From assembly GCF_015762685.1 (NCBI RefSeq), contig NZ_PEHF01000031.1:62001-126000 (forward strand): a stretch of 64,000 nt of DNA. The letters run 5' to 3'. The number at the start of each line of letters is the position of its first letter. Position 1 is the first letter of the stretch. Below, piece by piece: positions 19,104 to 29,474 of this stretch. Both the position numbers and the translations under genes were made by a program. Below the pieces are notes generated by a model. The model was not told the origin of the DNA. It searched no databases and worked only from the letters and a program-made list of their open reading frames with translations. Source of the stretch: Candidatus Symbiopectobacterium sp. 'North America' (GTDB lineage: Bacteria; Pseudomonadota; Gammaproteobacteria; Enterobacterales; Enterobacteriaceae).

Positions 19104-20382
19104 ATGCAACTCATTATGAGTCTTATTGGCATGGCTGTGTTGGTGCTGGTCGCCGTTTTGCTTTCCAGCAACCGCAAAGCTATTCGTCTGCGCACAGTGT
19201 TGGGTGCTTTCCTGCTCCAGATTGGTATTAGTGCATTGGTACTTTATGTTCCCCTTGGCAGCAAACTACTGGCAGGGATGACTGAAGGGGTTGCCCTGAT
19301 TATTGGTTACGGCATTGAAGGCGTATCGTTTATTTTTGGTGGCCTGGCTTCCGATAAAATGTATGAGCTGTTTGGCGGCGGTGGCTTTGTGTTCGCACTG
19401 CGGGTGCTGCCGATCATTGTCTTTTTCTCCTCGTTGATTGCCGTGTTGTATTACATCGGGGTGATGCAATGGGTTATTCGCCTGCTAGGCGGAGCGTTGC
19501 AAAAGCTGCTAAAAACGTCACGCACCGAATCGCTCTCAGCGACGGCAAATATCTTCGTCGGGCAGACTGAGGCACCGCTGGTAGTGCGTCCCTATATTGC
19601 CACCATGACGCGTTCGCAGCTGTTTGCAGTAATGTGCGGCGGGCTGGCGTCTATTGCTGGAGCGGTAATGGCAGGCTATGCGCAGATGGGGGTGCCGTTG
19701 GAGTATCTGATTGCCGCCTCCTTTATGGCCGCGCCGGGAGGATTGCTGTTTGCCAAACTGATCGTGCCGGAAACAGAAAAAACACACGATCATGAAACCC
19801 ACTCCGGTTTTGTGAGCGCTGATGATCAACCGGCCAACGTGATTGATGCTGCGGCCAGTGGCGCGGCTTCAGGGTTGCAACTGGCGCTGAATGTGGGTGC
19901 GATGCTGCTGGCGTTTGTGGCGCTGATTGCCTTACTTAATGGCATCTTGGGGGGGAATTGGCGGATGGTTTGATTATCCACAGCTCTCTATGGAACTGAT
20001 TTTGGGCTGGTTGTTCGCGCCGGTGGCTTTCCTGATCGGGATACCGTGGCAGGAATCGACGGTGGCAGGGGCCTTTATCGGCCAAAAACTGATTCTCAAT
20101 GAGTTTGTTGCTTATCTGAATTTTAGTCAGCATCTCAAAGCGGATGATGCCGTGGCAGCCCTGGGATTACAGGTGCTCTCAGATCAATCGAAAGCCATTA
20201 TTTCGTTTGCCTTGTGCGGCTTTGCCAATCTGTCATCGATTGCGATTTTGATTGGTGGGCTCGGCAGCATGGCCCCAAACCGTCGTCAGGATATCGCGCG
20301 TTTTGGGTTGAAAGCGGTCGCGGCAGGAACGCTTTCAAACCTGATGAGTCCGACCATTGCTGGTTTCTTTCTGGCGCTTTAA
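19104..20382 (+). pseudogene. NupC/NupX-family nucleoside permease, frameshift at a G7 run
   Basis: The first frame covers about 285 residues of a concentrative nucleoside transporter: [30 protein letters not shown] (in part), [16 protein letters not shown] and [19 protein letters not shown]. At the run of seven G at 19949-19955 the frame breaks (ALLNGILGG). The remainder is in another frame ([59 protein letters not shown]) to 20382. Together they give a normal-length inner-membrane proton/nucleoside symporter of about 420 residues. The shift could be a slippage mutation in the G run, a phase-variable switch, or a read error; decay fits the neighbourhood. Confidence 0.87.
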
Positions 20383-20415
20383 AGCCTGACCCGCAGCAGG
20401 GGAGAGTGTACGTTA

Positions 20416-21151
20416 ATGACCATATCGGCGTTTATCGGCAATATTGAATGGATGACGCTGCCTTTGCCCAATAGCGAGGCTGTGTATCCTGATTCTGCGC
20501 CTATTGTGCTTCAACCCAGAGGCTTACCACGATACGCTTTATCATCGTATTGATGTGCCTTTGTCTGCGGAACTAGCGCGCTCGGTGCCCAAGCGCCGCG
20601 CGGAATTTCTCGCGGAGCGTTATTTGGCGCGCCATGTGCTGGAAAAACTCGGTATAAACCAGTTTACCTTGCTGAGCGGCCAAGACCGCTCGCCGGTATG
20701 GCCTGAAAATCTCTGTGGCTCTTTGAGCCACAATAAAGACAGCGTGCTGTGCGCGATTCACCGCCGTAGTGACGTATTCAGCGGCGTGGGGGTGGATGTG
20801 GAAACGCTGATGAGTGACGATCGGGCGGCTTCGCTCTGGCCTGGTATCGTGGGTGATGAGGAGTGCCAATGGCTGCAAGGGGTGGATATGCCGTTTTGCC
20901 AGGCGCTGACGTTGAGCTTTTCTGCCAAGGAAAGCTTGTTTAAAGCTATCTATCCTTCGGTTCAGCATTATTTCGATTTTTTAGATGCGCAAATTACCGT
21001 GCTCAATCAGGCCCAACAGGTTTTCGAACTGCAATTGCAAACCACGCTAACTCCTGAATTTCCCACTGGCCGGAGCTTCAAGGGGGTATACTGGATGATG
21101 GCTGACAAAGTTACCACCTTCCTCTGTCTTGAGCCCTCGAAGGCTGTCTGA
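20416..21151 (+). pseudogene. EntD-like 4'-phosphopantetheinyl transferase, N-terminal frameshift
   Basis: The main frame (from about 20504) is a Sfp/EntD-type transferase: RRAEFLAERYLARHVLEKLG, GSLSHNKDSVLCAI, the metal-binding GVGVDVE and the catalytic SFSAKESLFKAIYP. It moves the phosphopantetheine arm from CoA to carrier proteins of siderophore or polyketide assembly lines. The likely true start is ATG 20416 (MTISAFIGNIEWMTLPLP), whose frame leaves the main frame near 20505. A late TTG at 20504 could still give a 215-residue protein containing all catalytic motifs, so residual activity is possible. No synthase genes are in the window; its partner system is unknown. Confidence 0.78.
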
Positions 21152-21873
21152 CGAAAACTGTGATACGTAGGCGCGTATTCAAAGGAAATGGTAGTCGCCT
21201 GTTATTCTCGTGGGGATTGGCGTATCGGCATATTCAAGTGATATCTATCCCAGATATTTTTTTAACGCCATCACTTTGGTTTGCCGAAAATTCAGAAGTA
21301 CATTGGTCAGTGATGACTTGGTCCGTACCATCTCTCCAAAACTGTAGAGATCAACGCTGTTCAATTGATCTGTCGCCTTACCTTTAAATTTTGCAATCTG
21401 ATGATGAAAAATCAGAGGCTTTCATCATTGGTACGGAAGTGATCGATTTTTGTATATTCAGCGGTGAATGTAGTAATGTTGTCATAATCAACCTAAGGAT
21501 TACTGAACGTTTATCCTAAACGTTGATTAATCTAATGCATTGAGTGGGTATTTAATTTTAAAAAATACGAATTTAAATTCGTAAAGAAAAATTCTTATAA
21601 CTTAAGTGTAAAATTAATATTTCCTTCTTTTTGTTGTCACCATCAATGGTTTGTTTTTCAACAAATATGACCTTCTTAAAAATTTTTGCATCGCGACAAT
21701 CAACCACATTCCCAGCGACCCTATTCTAGAAAATGTAGATTGGAAACTATTCGGGAAGGGTGCTTTGTGTTTTTTTGTTATACTCAAATGTTATATCGCC
21801 AAGATGCTTTGTTAAAGAAATAGACTTCTTGTCATTAAAATAAAAAATGAGGTTAGGTATTGTTGACGAAAAC
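21152..21873. other. AT-rich region with no gene seen
   Basis: About 720 bases. The first 240 contain a short open frame (21160-21387) without a recognisable product. After 21400 composition drops to AT-rich, the left shoulder of the island that runs to the tRNA-Phe gene. Short palindromic pieces such as CTGAACGTTTATCC / CCTAAACGTT occur near 21500. No terminator with a clear T run is obvious. Confidence 0.4.
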
Positions 21874-24136
21874 TCAAAAAAAATAGCCCGTGCTCATAAA
21901 ATCAATTTTAGTCAATAGATATGTTGCATTTTCTTTGAATGATTTAACTTTAGAATGAAGATTGTCTACTAATAGTTGTAGTTCCGCACTATTTAGTTGT
22001 GATGCATTATCTTTAATTATTGCGATTTCTTGTTCGAGACTTTCTTTGTTCCGTTTGCTTTCTTGTTTTTCTTGCATATCATTTCTAAATTTGTTAAGCG
22101 GCGAATGTCATGGTTTTTTTCTATTTCCATATCCATTTCATTGAGCGATTCGATGACGTCAGATAATGTTTTTTCAGTATTATCAAAAAGATTTTTACCG
22201 CCCGTATATTGACGGGATTTATTTATATAAGCTTGTCGGCTCACTATGTTTTTACTGTTCGACTCTTCAACGATAGGAAAGGGTAAATAATAATCATTAT
22301 TATTTATTTCTGTTGATACTATTGGCATGATTTTGTTTTCACGAACTAGCTTTGCATGTGGTGACAATGCCTGTAATTCAATTTTTTTGCTGTTTCTTTC
22401 ATTCGAATCAGGAGTGATATTGGTTTCATTCGTAAATTTTATTGAAAGTATATCGCTAGATAACATAATTCCGGCAGTGCTTCTCGGTGATACAATGTAA
22501 TTACCTGGTTCATAACCCGTGCCCATTTGCAGCCTGAGTTCAAGTGCTCTTGCCTCAATGGATAATTTTTTGGTATATTCGTTTTTTTGTTAATTGATAT
22601 GTTGTTTTCTCTTTCCTCGAGAAAATGAATCAACTCACTTTTATTACTGGTTTTTTCGATAAAATTTGAAAGCTCATTTTTGTCTAGTTTCAACGTCAGA
22701 TTTCTAATTTTATCCATTTGCGAAAATCAAATAATATTTGACTCTATAGGTAAAATGGTAAAGTAGTCAATGTCGGGTGTTTTCAGTAACGTTTTTTCAA
22801 GACCTTGTCCCATGCCGGCTAAGAGCGCGAGGAGTGCTGTTAATCTATTATCAAAAGAGCATGATATTTCGTTATCATCCATTTTTGCAAAACTGACATA
22901 ATGTTTTTTTGACAGTGCTCCAACAAAACCAACAAAATAGCCTGGTGCAAGTGGGGCACCGCCTTTGGCTATACCACCAAAAAAAGATATATCATTAGAT
23001 TTTATGAGAGACAGTTGATCGCCATTTTTGAGACTGTTTAATATATTCGGTATTGCTACGGTCATGTCTTTATTACTTACTACGCTGTCAGGTAGTTTTT
23101 CAATGAGTGACGTATAATTATTACCCATATTCATGATATTGCTAGAAATCTTTCCTATTTTTTCGGATGACCTGCACTGCATTGAAAATTTTTTTATCGT
23201 TGATGCCGTTGCGCGTATTCCTGGGTCTATAGCATTTGTCATTGCACCAAATGATTTTTGGTAATGTTTATCATGCCAATGGCATTTCGATTTTTGTAAG
23301 TTTATTCGGAAATTATCAATCGAGTTACTGAATAAAGGAATCCATTTACTACTAAAATTGCCCCAGCGTGTTGAGCTAAATGGCTGGCCTGAATCATAAT
23401 ATTCATGAGGATCGGAACTTAATGCAGAATAGAGATTTTGTGGCGGTTTGTGGGAGAAATGCTTTGCGCTAATTTTGGGTAGTTCTATTCTGTTTGGATT
23501 AAGGTAGATTATTCTCTTTTTTTTATTATGAAGGGTTTCCAGTTGAAGCATGTCCCTTGTTTTTTTAACCGAAAGTATATTGTAACCTTTGAGTGATTTT
23601 AATTTAACGAGAGCATCATATTCTCTGTAATTTACTGTGTTATTTTCTTTTTTGAATTCAGATAAATATAATGCATTGTTTTTGAACGTAAATGTTAATG
23701 TAATCCCATCTTTCCTCTCAAATTTCATTTCTTCAGGTATCCATTCTTCTTGTTCTGTTAAACGTAACGTGATGTTTGCGTTTGATTCTGATAAAGAGTA
23801 TGTTTTACTATTCTTTTCTATATCAATAGTGTATTGCTTAGATGTGTCTTTTATTCTTCCTATCAATTTTCCGTCTTCACTTGTGTGCAATGCGTCAAAT
23901 AAGTAATCATTATTATTTGTTATGTCGTGAGCACTGTAGCAGCAGTATTTTCTTGTTTTAATGTATTTGTTGTATAAACCAGATATCAACCCTTTAGGCA
24001 GGCTATTAATAAAAATAAGTCTGCCGTCCGCATCCAGCGTAATCCCCATATCCAAAACAAATTCTGTTTCGCAACTACCCAAATAAACATAGTCTTTGGC
24101 ATTAATGGATGAGGTGTCTTTTATCATTGCCGGCAC
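21874..24136 (-). pseudogene. Decayed AvrE/DspE-like type III effector, C-terminal half
   Basis: A clearly AT-rich coding remnant read right to left. The first open part (24136-22727, 469 codons from GTG) begins in a propeller-like region (MGITLDADGRLIFINSLP) and reaches a strand-rich segment (FGGIAKGGAPLAPGYFVGF, LLALLAGMGQGLEKTLL). A stop follows at 22727; the next part (22717 on) reads NLTLKLDKNELSNFIEKT. The frame slips at an A6 run near 22573, then gives LELRLQMGTGYEPGNYIVSP, slips again near 22090 and ends in a coiled-coil-like tail (KRNKESLEQEIAIIKDN). Alternating-residue strands and overall order resemble the pore-forming half of AvrE/DspE effectors, which make water/solute channels in host membranes. 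The N-terminal half is missing. The family call is from memory and moderate; that it is a degraded, horizontally acquired gene is firmer. Confidence 0.45.
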
Positions 24137-25040
24137 TAATTTTATATCGAGATTGACCTCTCTGGTTTAATCGTAATGCATTGATTTATAATATTATTTT
24201 AATTGGTTAATGCGCCGAAAATCTAGTGCAGAGTTACGAACACATGAAATATCAGAATGTGATGTAGTGAAAGTATTTGATCTTTTTCTCATTCCTTCAC
24301 AAAAGTTATTGTTGACTTGGTCTGATAAGTTGTATTTTATCTCTGCAATCAATATGAGCGCCTCTACCGATTAAATAAGTGATTTTGATATAAAACATAA
24401 TGTAATCGATAGGAGGATGGTTTATTTTTCAAGTATCGATTGTTTTTTGTATATTTTCATTTTTTGTAATAACGACATGGCATTGGAAAAGAAATTACAT
24501 AACGATATTTAGCATAATCAGTCAGGATTATTTCTAATGGGAACTATAAGAAGTGAAGATGTCAGTCTCGCTATAAATGACGTCATTTACTTATGAGGTA
24601 TTTCGTAAGTCCATTTTTTGAAGTCGATAGAAATAGTGTTGGGCTTGACTTGCTGAATGCGAATAATGCTTTTAAATCCCAAAGGATTTAAGTGTAATAG
24701 CATGTACATGCTTATCCGTATATTAGTCAAGTCACAAGCTCGGTTTCTCTGCTGATCGACGTGAGGTAGAAAGTGGAAATTCAGCGTATTGACGGTAGTG
24801 TAATAAATCGTAGGTGGTAATCGAAGGGGAACGGGCTTTGGCTGAGCGGATCTTGCTATCAGTTAACATGGGCGGGTCACTCCGTTCGTCGAACTGAATG
24901 ACCCGTAATTTGACCCACTTTTTTCCGGATACATAGGGATAAGTAAGAATGCATCGAGAAAGATTTTTACGCCACTCTGCTTACATTACAGACACATAGG
25001 GATTTATAGGAACGTACAGGGAGGCATAAAAAAGGAGAAG
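24137..25040. other. AT-rich island arm with no gene, bordering tRNA-Phe
   Basis: About 900 bases without a supportable coding region. Stops occur in all frames. The direct 10-mer ACATAGGGAT occurs at 24931-24940 and 24994-25003, and an inverted pair GGGTCA(CT) / TGACCC(GT) sits at 24874-24905. No integrase or transposase fragment was recognised. The right end abuts the 3' end of the tRNA gene, the usual position for an integrated island. Confidence 0.4.
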
Positions 25041-25116
25041 TGGTGCCCGGACTCGGAATCGAACCAAGGACACGGGGATTTTCAATCCCTTGCTCTACCG
25101 ACTGAGCTATCCGGGG
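25041..25116 (-). tRNA. pheU: tRNA-Phe (GAA), with two stem mismatches
   Basis: 76 bases read on the minus strand, from CCCCGGATAGCTCAG to GGGCACCA with encoded CCA. The anticodon loop TTGAAAA gives GAA (Phe), and the T arm contains GGTTCGATTCC. Compared with the standard enteric tRNA-Phe, base 1 is C instead of G, so pair 1:72 becomes C:C; base 27 is A instead of G, so pair 27:43 becomes A:C. The rest is canonical. It sits beside yjdC-dsbD, where E. coli has pheU, a known insertion site for genomic islands. Either a mildly damaged gene copy or two read errors. Confidence 0.93.
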
Positions 25117-25246
25117 AAAGGGGCGCATTAAACCGTATTGGCCGCTTGCCGTCAACGGGTTTGTGCAGGAAAAGCATCAAAACCACGTTGATTGCCGACT
25201 TTTCAGTCAGGATGACGCATTTCTCAGCGTTGCGGCCCCGGTTCTA

Positions 25247-25831
25247 TCAGGTCAGTGCACCGTTTTTGCGGCATAGTGCAAAACGCAATACATCCTCCGC
25301 CAGACGGCGGGCGGTTGCAATGTCATCTGCGTGGTGTTTTACCATCAATCGACTCAGGCAACCTTCGAGGATCAATTCCATCTGCTGAGCGACCATTTCA
25401 GGATCGTCCGTTTCCAACTGCGCCAGCAGTTCTCGCGTGTAGTGGAGCGATGCCTGTTTTTGACGCTCTGCAATCTGATGGATGGGGTGATGGATATCAG
25501 GATAGAAACTGCATGCGGCAATAAACAAGCAGCCGGGATAGCGTTGGTTTTGCAACGCTTCATGCAATACCTGATAGCGTGCCAGCAGCTTTTCCTCAAC
25601 GGAGAACGCTTCATCCAGTAACAGCTGGCGTCGCCAGGTATCCACCTGCTGACTATGATGCCGCAGGCAATCATAGAGGAGTGCTTCACGATCTGGCCAG
25701 AAGGCGGTCATGGCTTCGGCGGTGATGCTGTGCTTCTCAGCCAGGGTGTCTAACGTTAAGGCGGCAACGCCCTGTTGTTCCAGTAAGATCAGCGCGTTCT
25801 CAAGTACCTCGTCCCGCTGTAGTTGCATCAT
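25247..25831 (-). CDS. yjdC: TetR-family regulator YjdC
   Basis: 194 residues with an N-terminal TetR helix-turn-helix (residues 8-50: [20 protein letters not shown] then [19 protein letters not shown]) and an all-helical ligand domain. Its position between tRNA-Phe and dsbD matches E. coli yjdC, which has been linked to copper-related or envelope stress control. It is intact. GGGGGATATG at the start gives a plausible ribosome-binding site. It lies just after the broken dsbD on the same strand. Confidence 0.88.
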   Translation of the reverse strand: MMQLQRDEVLENALILLEQQGVAALTLDTLAEKHSITAEAMTAFWPDREALLYDCLRHHSQQVDTWRRQLLLDEAFSVEEKLLARYQVLHEALQNQRYPGCLFIAACSFYPDIHHPIHQIAERQKQASLHYTRELLAQLETDDPEMVAQQMELILEGCLSRLMVKHHADDIATARRLAEDVLRFALCRKNGALT

Positions 25832-25873
25832 ATCCCCCTTGATTCAGACTGGGGCCGCCACCGTCGCAGTGGC

Positions 25874-27588
25874 CTATTGCCCCAGTTTTTGCAAATGAGC
25901 CCGGAACGCCTCTGCATTCATAAAACCCGTAATGCGTGAGTCGGGAATCTCCCGGCCATTACTGTCAAAAAAGAGTATGGTTGGTAACCCCATAACCTGA
26001 AATTTTTTTAGCAATGCATTTTGCTGCTCGTTGTTGGCGGTCACATCCGCCTGAAGAAGTTGAAACCTGGCCAGCTCCTGTTTGACGTCCGTATCGCTGA
26101 AGGTGTACTTCTCAAACTCTTTGCAGGCTACACACCAGTCTGCATACAAATCCAGCATGGCAGGGCGCTGGCTGCTCGCCAGAGATTGGTTTACTTGCTC
26201 CAGATTATGCACCGGTGTAAAGAGTGAGCGGTGCTGGCTTGGCTTGATGACGGCATTAGCCACTCTTGCAGTGGACGAGCGGCGGTCACGGCACCAATCA
26301 AAAGCAGCAGTTGTATCAAACTCATACCGCGCCAATGGCTGCGCAAACCTAGCATGATCAGCCAACTCAGGAAGGAAATCACCAGCAGGCTCCACAGGCG
26401 TGCTCCCCAGATATCGCCTACAACGCGTTCCAGCAGAAAAATTGGCAAGGCCAGAATGACAAACCCAAAAGTGGTTTTGATGTGCTGCATCCAGGGGCCA
26501 CTGCGGGGTAAAAAGCGATTGCCAAACAGGGTTACTGCGATAAGCGGCAAGCCCATGCCGAGCGCGTAGAGGTAAAGAATGCCGCCACCGGCGACGCTAT
26601 TACCGCTTTGCGCAATATAGAGCAGGATGGCGCTGAGAGGGGCGGTGGTGCAAGGCGAGCAAATCAGCCCAGCCAATGCCCCCATGCAAAAGACTCCGCC
26701 AAGAGAGCCACTTTGTTGCCGATTGCTCCACTGTGCCAGACGGGTTTGTATGGCGGAGGGCATCTGTAGGTTATAGAGGCCAAACATCGACAGCCCGAGG
26801 GCGATAAACAGCAGTGACAAGCCGATCAACACAGCCGGATGCTGTAGCGCCGCCTGAAAGAGCAGCCCTGCTGCCGCGATGATTATGCCGAGCAGCGTGT
26901 AGGTCAGCGCCATGCCTTGCACATAGGTGAACGCCAGCAGCAGGGTACGGCGCGCGGATAATTGCTGTTTCCGGCCAAGAATCAGCCCGGAAATCAGTGG
27001 GTACATCGGGAGTACGCAGGGGGTGAAGGCAACACCGATACCGATTAACAACGCCCAAAGTGGAGAAAATGGCAACTGTGTTGGTGCTACAGGTACTGTG
27101 ACGGTTGGCGCTGTATTGCTGGGCGTTGGCTGGCGGCCTGCGGTCACTGCACTTAATGGAATTTCCCGCGTCTCAGGTGGGTAGCAAAAACCCACATCGG
27201 CACAGCCCTGATAGGTAACACGCACTGTTGCACCCACTGTGCTCTGCGTAATAGGGACGGTTACTGTGAGGCTATCGCGAAAGATTGCCACTTCGCCAAA
27301 AAAATCGTCTTTGTGCGGCAGGCCGGTGGGTATGGATATGTCGCCGAGTACGGCTTGTTCGGGAGTAAGACTGATTTTGTCGCGATAGAGGTAATAGCCC
27401 GGTTGGATTTGCCAGCGTAGCGTCAGCGTCTCTTGCTGTTGCTGAAAATCGAAAGCAAATGCGCGATCTACCGTCAGAAAGCGGTTGTTTTGTACCGGAG
27501 ATGACGGCGAAAACAGGGATGCGCCTGCCAGTTGAGGGCAGATCAGCGTGCTTAACAGTAGGATCAGCGTAAGGATGCGGTTAGCCAT
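25874..27588 (-). pseudogene. dsbD: Thiol:disulfide interchange protein DsbD, frameshifted before the thioredoxin domain
   Basis: The frame from ATG 27588 holds a signal peptide, the alpha domain ([14 protein letters not shown] with its redox Cys pair) and the eight-helix membrane domain with both catalytic cysteines ([11 protein letters not shown] and [14 protein letters not shown]). Near 26225 the frame slips by one base, and the C-terminal gamma thioredoxin domain ([32 protein letters not shown]) follows in another frame to 25874. DsbD passes electrons from cytoplasmic thioredoxin to periplasmic DsbC, DsbG and CcmG. Without the gamma domain the relay cannot work as one chain, although the first frame could make a membrane-bound truncated form. 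It overlaps cutA by 25 bases, as in E. coli. Confidence 0.92.
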
Positions 27589-27896
27589 GTCAGGTAATCT
27601 TTGTCGCCATCCGTGATCGGAACCACCAGCAGTTCTGGCGTTTGATAAGGGTGTTGTTGTTTCAGGCGTTGCAGCAGCGCAAGTTGGTGCAAGGTATCGC
27701 TCTTGATCACCAGTTGCACTTCCTGTTGCTGCTCCAGCTTACCTTCCCAGACATAGAAAGAGTGCGCGCCAGGCAGTACTGTGACACAGGCTGCCAGCCC
27801 GGTATTGAGCACATCCGTCGCCAACTGTTGTGCTATGGGTTCGTCAGGTGCAGTACAAAGGACAACGATGGCGGTGCAGCTTGCAGGATTTTCCAT
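27564..27896 (-). CDS. cutA: Divalent cation tolerance protein CutA
   Basis: 110 residues from ATG 27896 ([19 protein letters not shown]), close to the usual 112. The trimeric ferredoxin-like fold is visible through [33 protein letters not shown] and [13 protein letters not shown], all CutA signatures. It is implicated in copper and divalent metal tolerance, in the cytoplasm. Its last 25 bases overlap the start of dsbD in another frame, the conserved enteric arrangement. The open frame continues upstream to 28193 but only as the shadow of dcuA. Intact. Confidence 0.93.
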   Translation of the reverse strand: MENPASCTAIVVLCTAPDEPIAQQLATDVLNTGLAACVTVLPGAHSFYVWEGKLEQQQEVQLVIKSDTLHQLALLQRLKQQHPYQTPELLVVPITDGDKDYLTWLTASLR

Positions 27897-28005
27897 GGTC
27901 ACCCCAGTGAAAGAGGAACTGGGGGGGACTATACCCTGCTTTGGGGGCTGATGGGAATGGATGCCGGGCGGCGATGCGCCGCCCGGGGTGAATACCGGAG
28001 GGACG

Positions 28006-29324
28006 TTACAGCACCAGATTCCCCAGAATAAAGCCAAAGATGACGGATAGCGTAATCGCCAGAACGCCAGGCACCAGGAACGCGTGGTTGAAGATGTACT
28101 TGCCGATGCGGGTTGAACCGGTGTCATCCATTTCCACGGCGGCGAGCAGCGTAGGATAGGTGGGCAACACGAACAGCGCTGACACCGCGGCAAAAGACGA
28201 CACGGCAGTGACTGGCGTTACGCCCAACAATAACGCCGCAGGCATCAGCGCTTTGGCTGTCGCCGCCTGTGAGTAGAGCAGTGTCGAGGCAAAAAACAAA
28301 ATTACCACCAGCATCCACGGGTAATTCTGCAACAATGCGCCTGCCGTGCCCTGAATTTCACCGATGTGGGCTTTTACAAACGTATCGCCTAACCAAGCCA
28401 CGCCCATTACGCAAATACAGGCGCTCATGCCGGATTTGAAGGTGCTGGCCGAGAGGATTTTGGCGGTATCCAGCTTACAGGTGATGCAGATCAGGGTGGC
28501 GACTGTCAGCATAAACACCACAATGGCTTCATTACGGGACAGTATGGGTTTGGCAATCAGCCCGACGGTGTCGCTGATGGCGGTGGCGTAAAGCATCACC
28601 GCGACAATACCCACTAAAAACAGCAGCACAGAGCGCCTGGCCCCCGTTTTTATCTCCAGCTGACTGACGCCGCGCAGCACGGTTTCACCCTTTGCCAACC
28701 GTGCTTGGTAAATCTCATCGTCTTTCAATTCCTTGCCCAGAAAATTGGTCACCACGGCGGTAAGCAACACCGCGCACAAGGTCGTAGGGATACAGATCCC
28801 GAGCAGCAGCAGATAGCTGACGCCTTTCGGTTCAAGAATGCTGGCAACGAAAACCACGGCAGCGGAAATCGGTGAGGCAGTGATGGCGATTTGCTACGCC
28901 ACAACGGCAATCGATAATTGGCGAGAGGGGCGAATCCCTTGTTCTTTAGCCACTTCTGCAATTACCGGCAGCATCGAGAACGCGGTGTGCCCCGTTCCCG
29001 CCAACAGCGTCATAAAATAGGTGACGACTGGGGCCAAAAAGGTGACATATTTAGGCTGACGCCGTAGCAGTTTTTCTGCCAGACTCACCAGATAATCCAT
29101 CCCTCCCGCGACCTGCATGCCGCGATGGCGGCGATGGCGGCGATGGCGGCGATCACCGCCATGATGATTTGAATCACGTCGAAGGGAATGGCCCCGGGTT
29201 TGATTTGAAATACCAGTTTCAGAACCAAGACGCCAAGACCGCCCGCAAAACCGATACCGATCCCACCGAGCCGTGCACCGAGGTAGATAGCCAACAAAAC
29301 GATAACCAATTCAAAGGCAAACAT
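28006..29324 (-). pseudogene. dcuA: Anaerobic C4-dicarboxylate transporter DcuA, frameshift plus amber codon
   Basis: From ATG 29324 ([21 protein letters not shown]) the protein matches DcuA, the inner-membrane aspartate/fumarate/succinate exchanger. In the segment [11 protein letters not shown] a 9-bp unit is repeated three times (29124-29150), and next to it one base is missing, shifting the frame before [12 protein letters not shown] second lesion, TAG at 28894-28896, stands between IAVVA and QIAITASPISAAVV. Beyond it the frame is open to 28006 ([26 protein letters not shown]). AAGGAG precedes the start. It lies directly after aspA, also broken, so the aspartate-fumarate module is lost as a unit. 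Confidence 0.93.
29124..29150. repeat. Three copies of a 9-bp tandem repeat inside dcuA
   Basis: GATGGCGGC is repeated three times on the plus strand and a partial unit follows (GATCACCGCC). On the coding strand it gives repeated Ala-Ala-Ile. The relatives I remember have two fewer units' worth of residues here, so an expansion is likely. Confidence 0.75.
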
Positions 29325-29381
29325 AGTAATGCTCCTTTTTAGATAAGAAATTCTTATGGTTATGAGCAAACCTGAGGCCAT

Positions 29382-29413
29382 AAAAAAAGCACGCCCGCAA
29401 AATGCCGACGTGC
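29382..29413 (-). terminator. Intrinsic terminator between aspA and dcuA
   Basis: On the minus strand GCACG ... CGTGC forms a stem with further pairing inside, followed by TTTTTTT. It lies 62 bases after the aspA stop and before dcuA, so it would partly separate their transcription. Confidence 0.65.
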
Positions 29414-29474
29414 CTGTCAGGAGTAACGCTAGCGCGCCCGATGGTGAGACGCGCTGGGTTAACCGATCGAACGC

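Noticed and set aside
21160..21387. 75-codon frame after the phosphopantetheinyl transferase
   Set aside because: No domain, no ribosome site; first bases are at the edge of the AT-rich island.
24931..25003. ACATAGGGAT direct repeat as an att site or CRISPR
   Set aside because: Only two 10-bp copies, no matching tRNA segment and no spacer array; kept only as a note in the island description.
21874..25116. Prophage or integrative element with integrase
   Set aside because: No integrase, excisionase, capsid or transfer gene was recognised anywhere in the island.
27564..28193. 209-residue extended CutA
   Set aside because: Only the last 110 residues match CutA; the upstream part overlaps dcuA in another frame.
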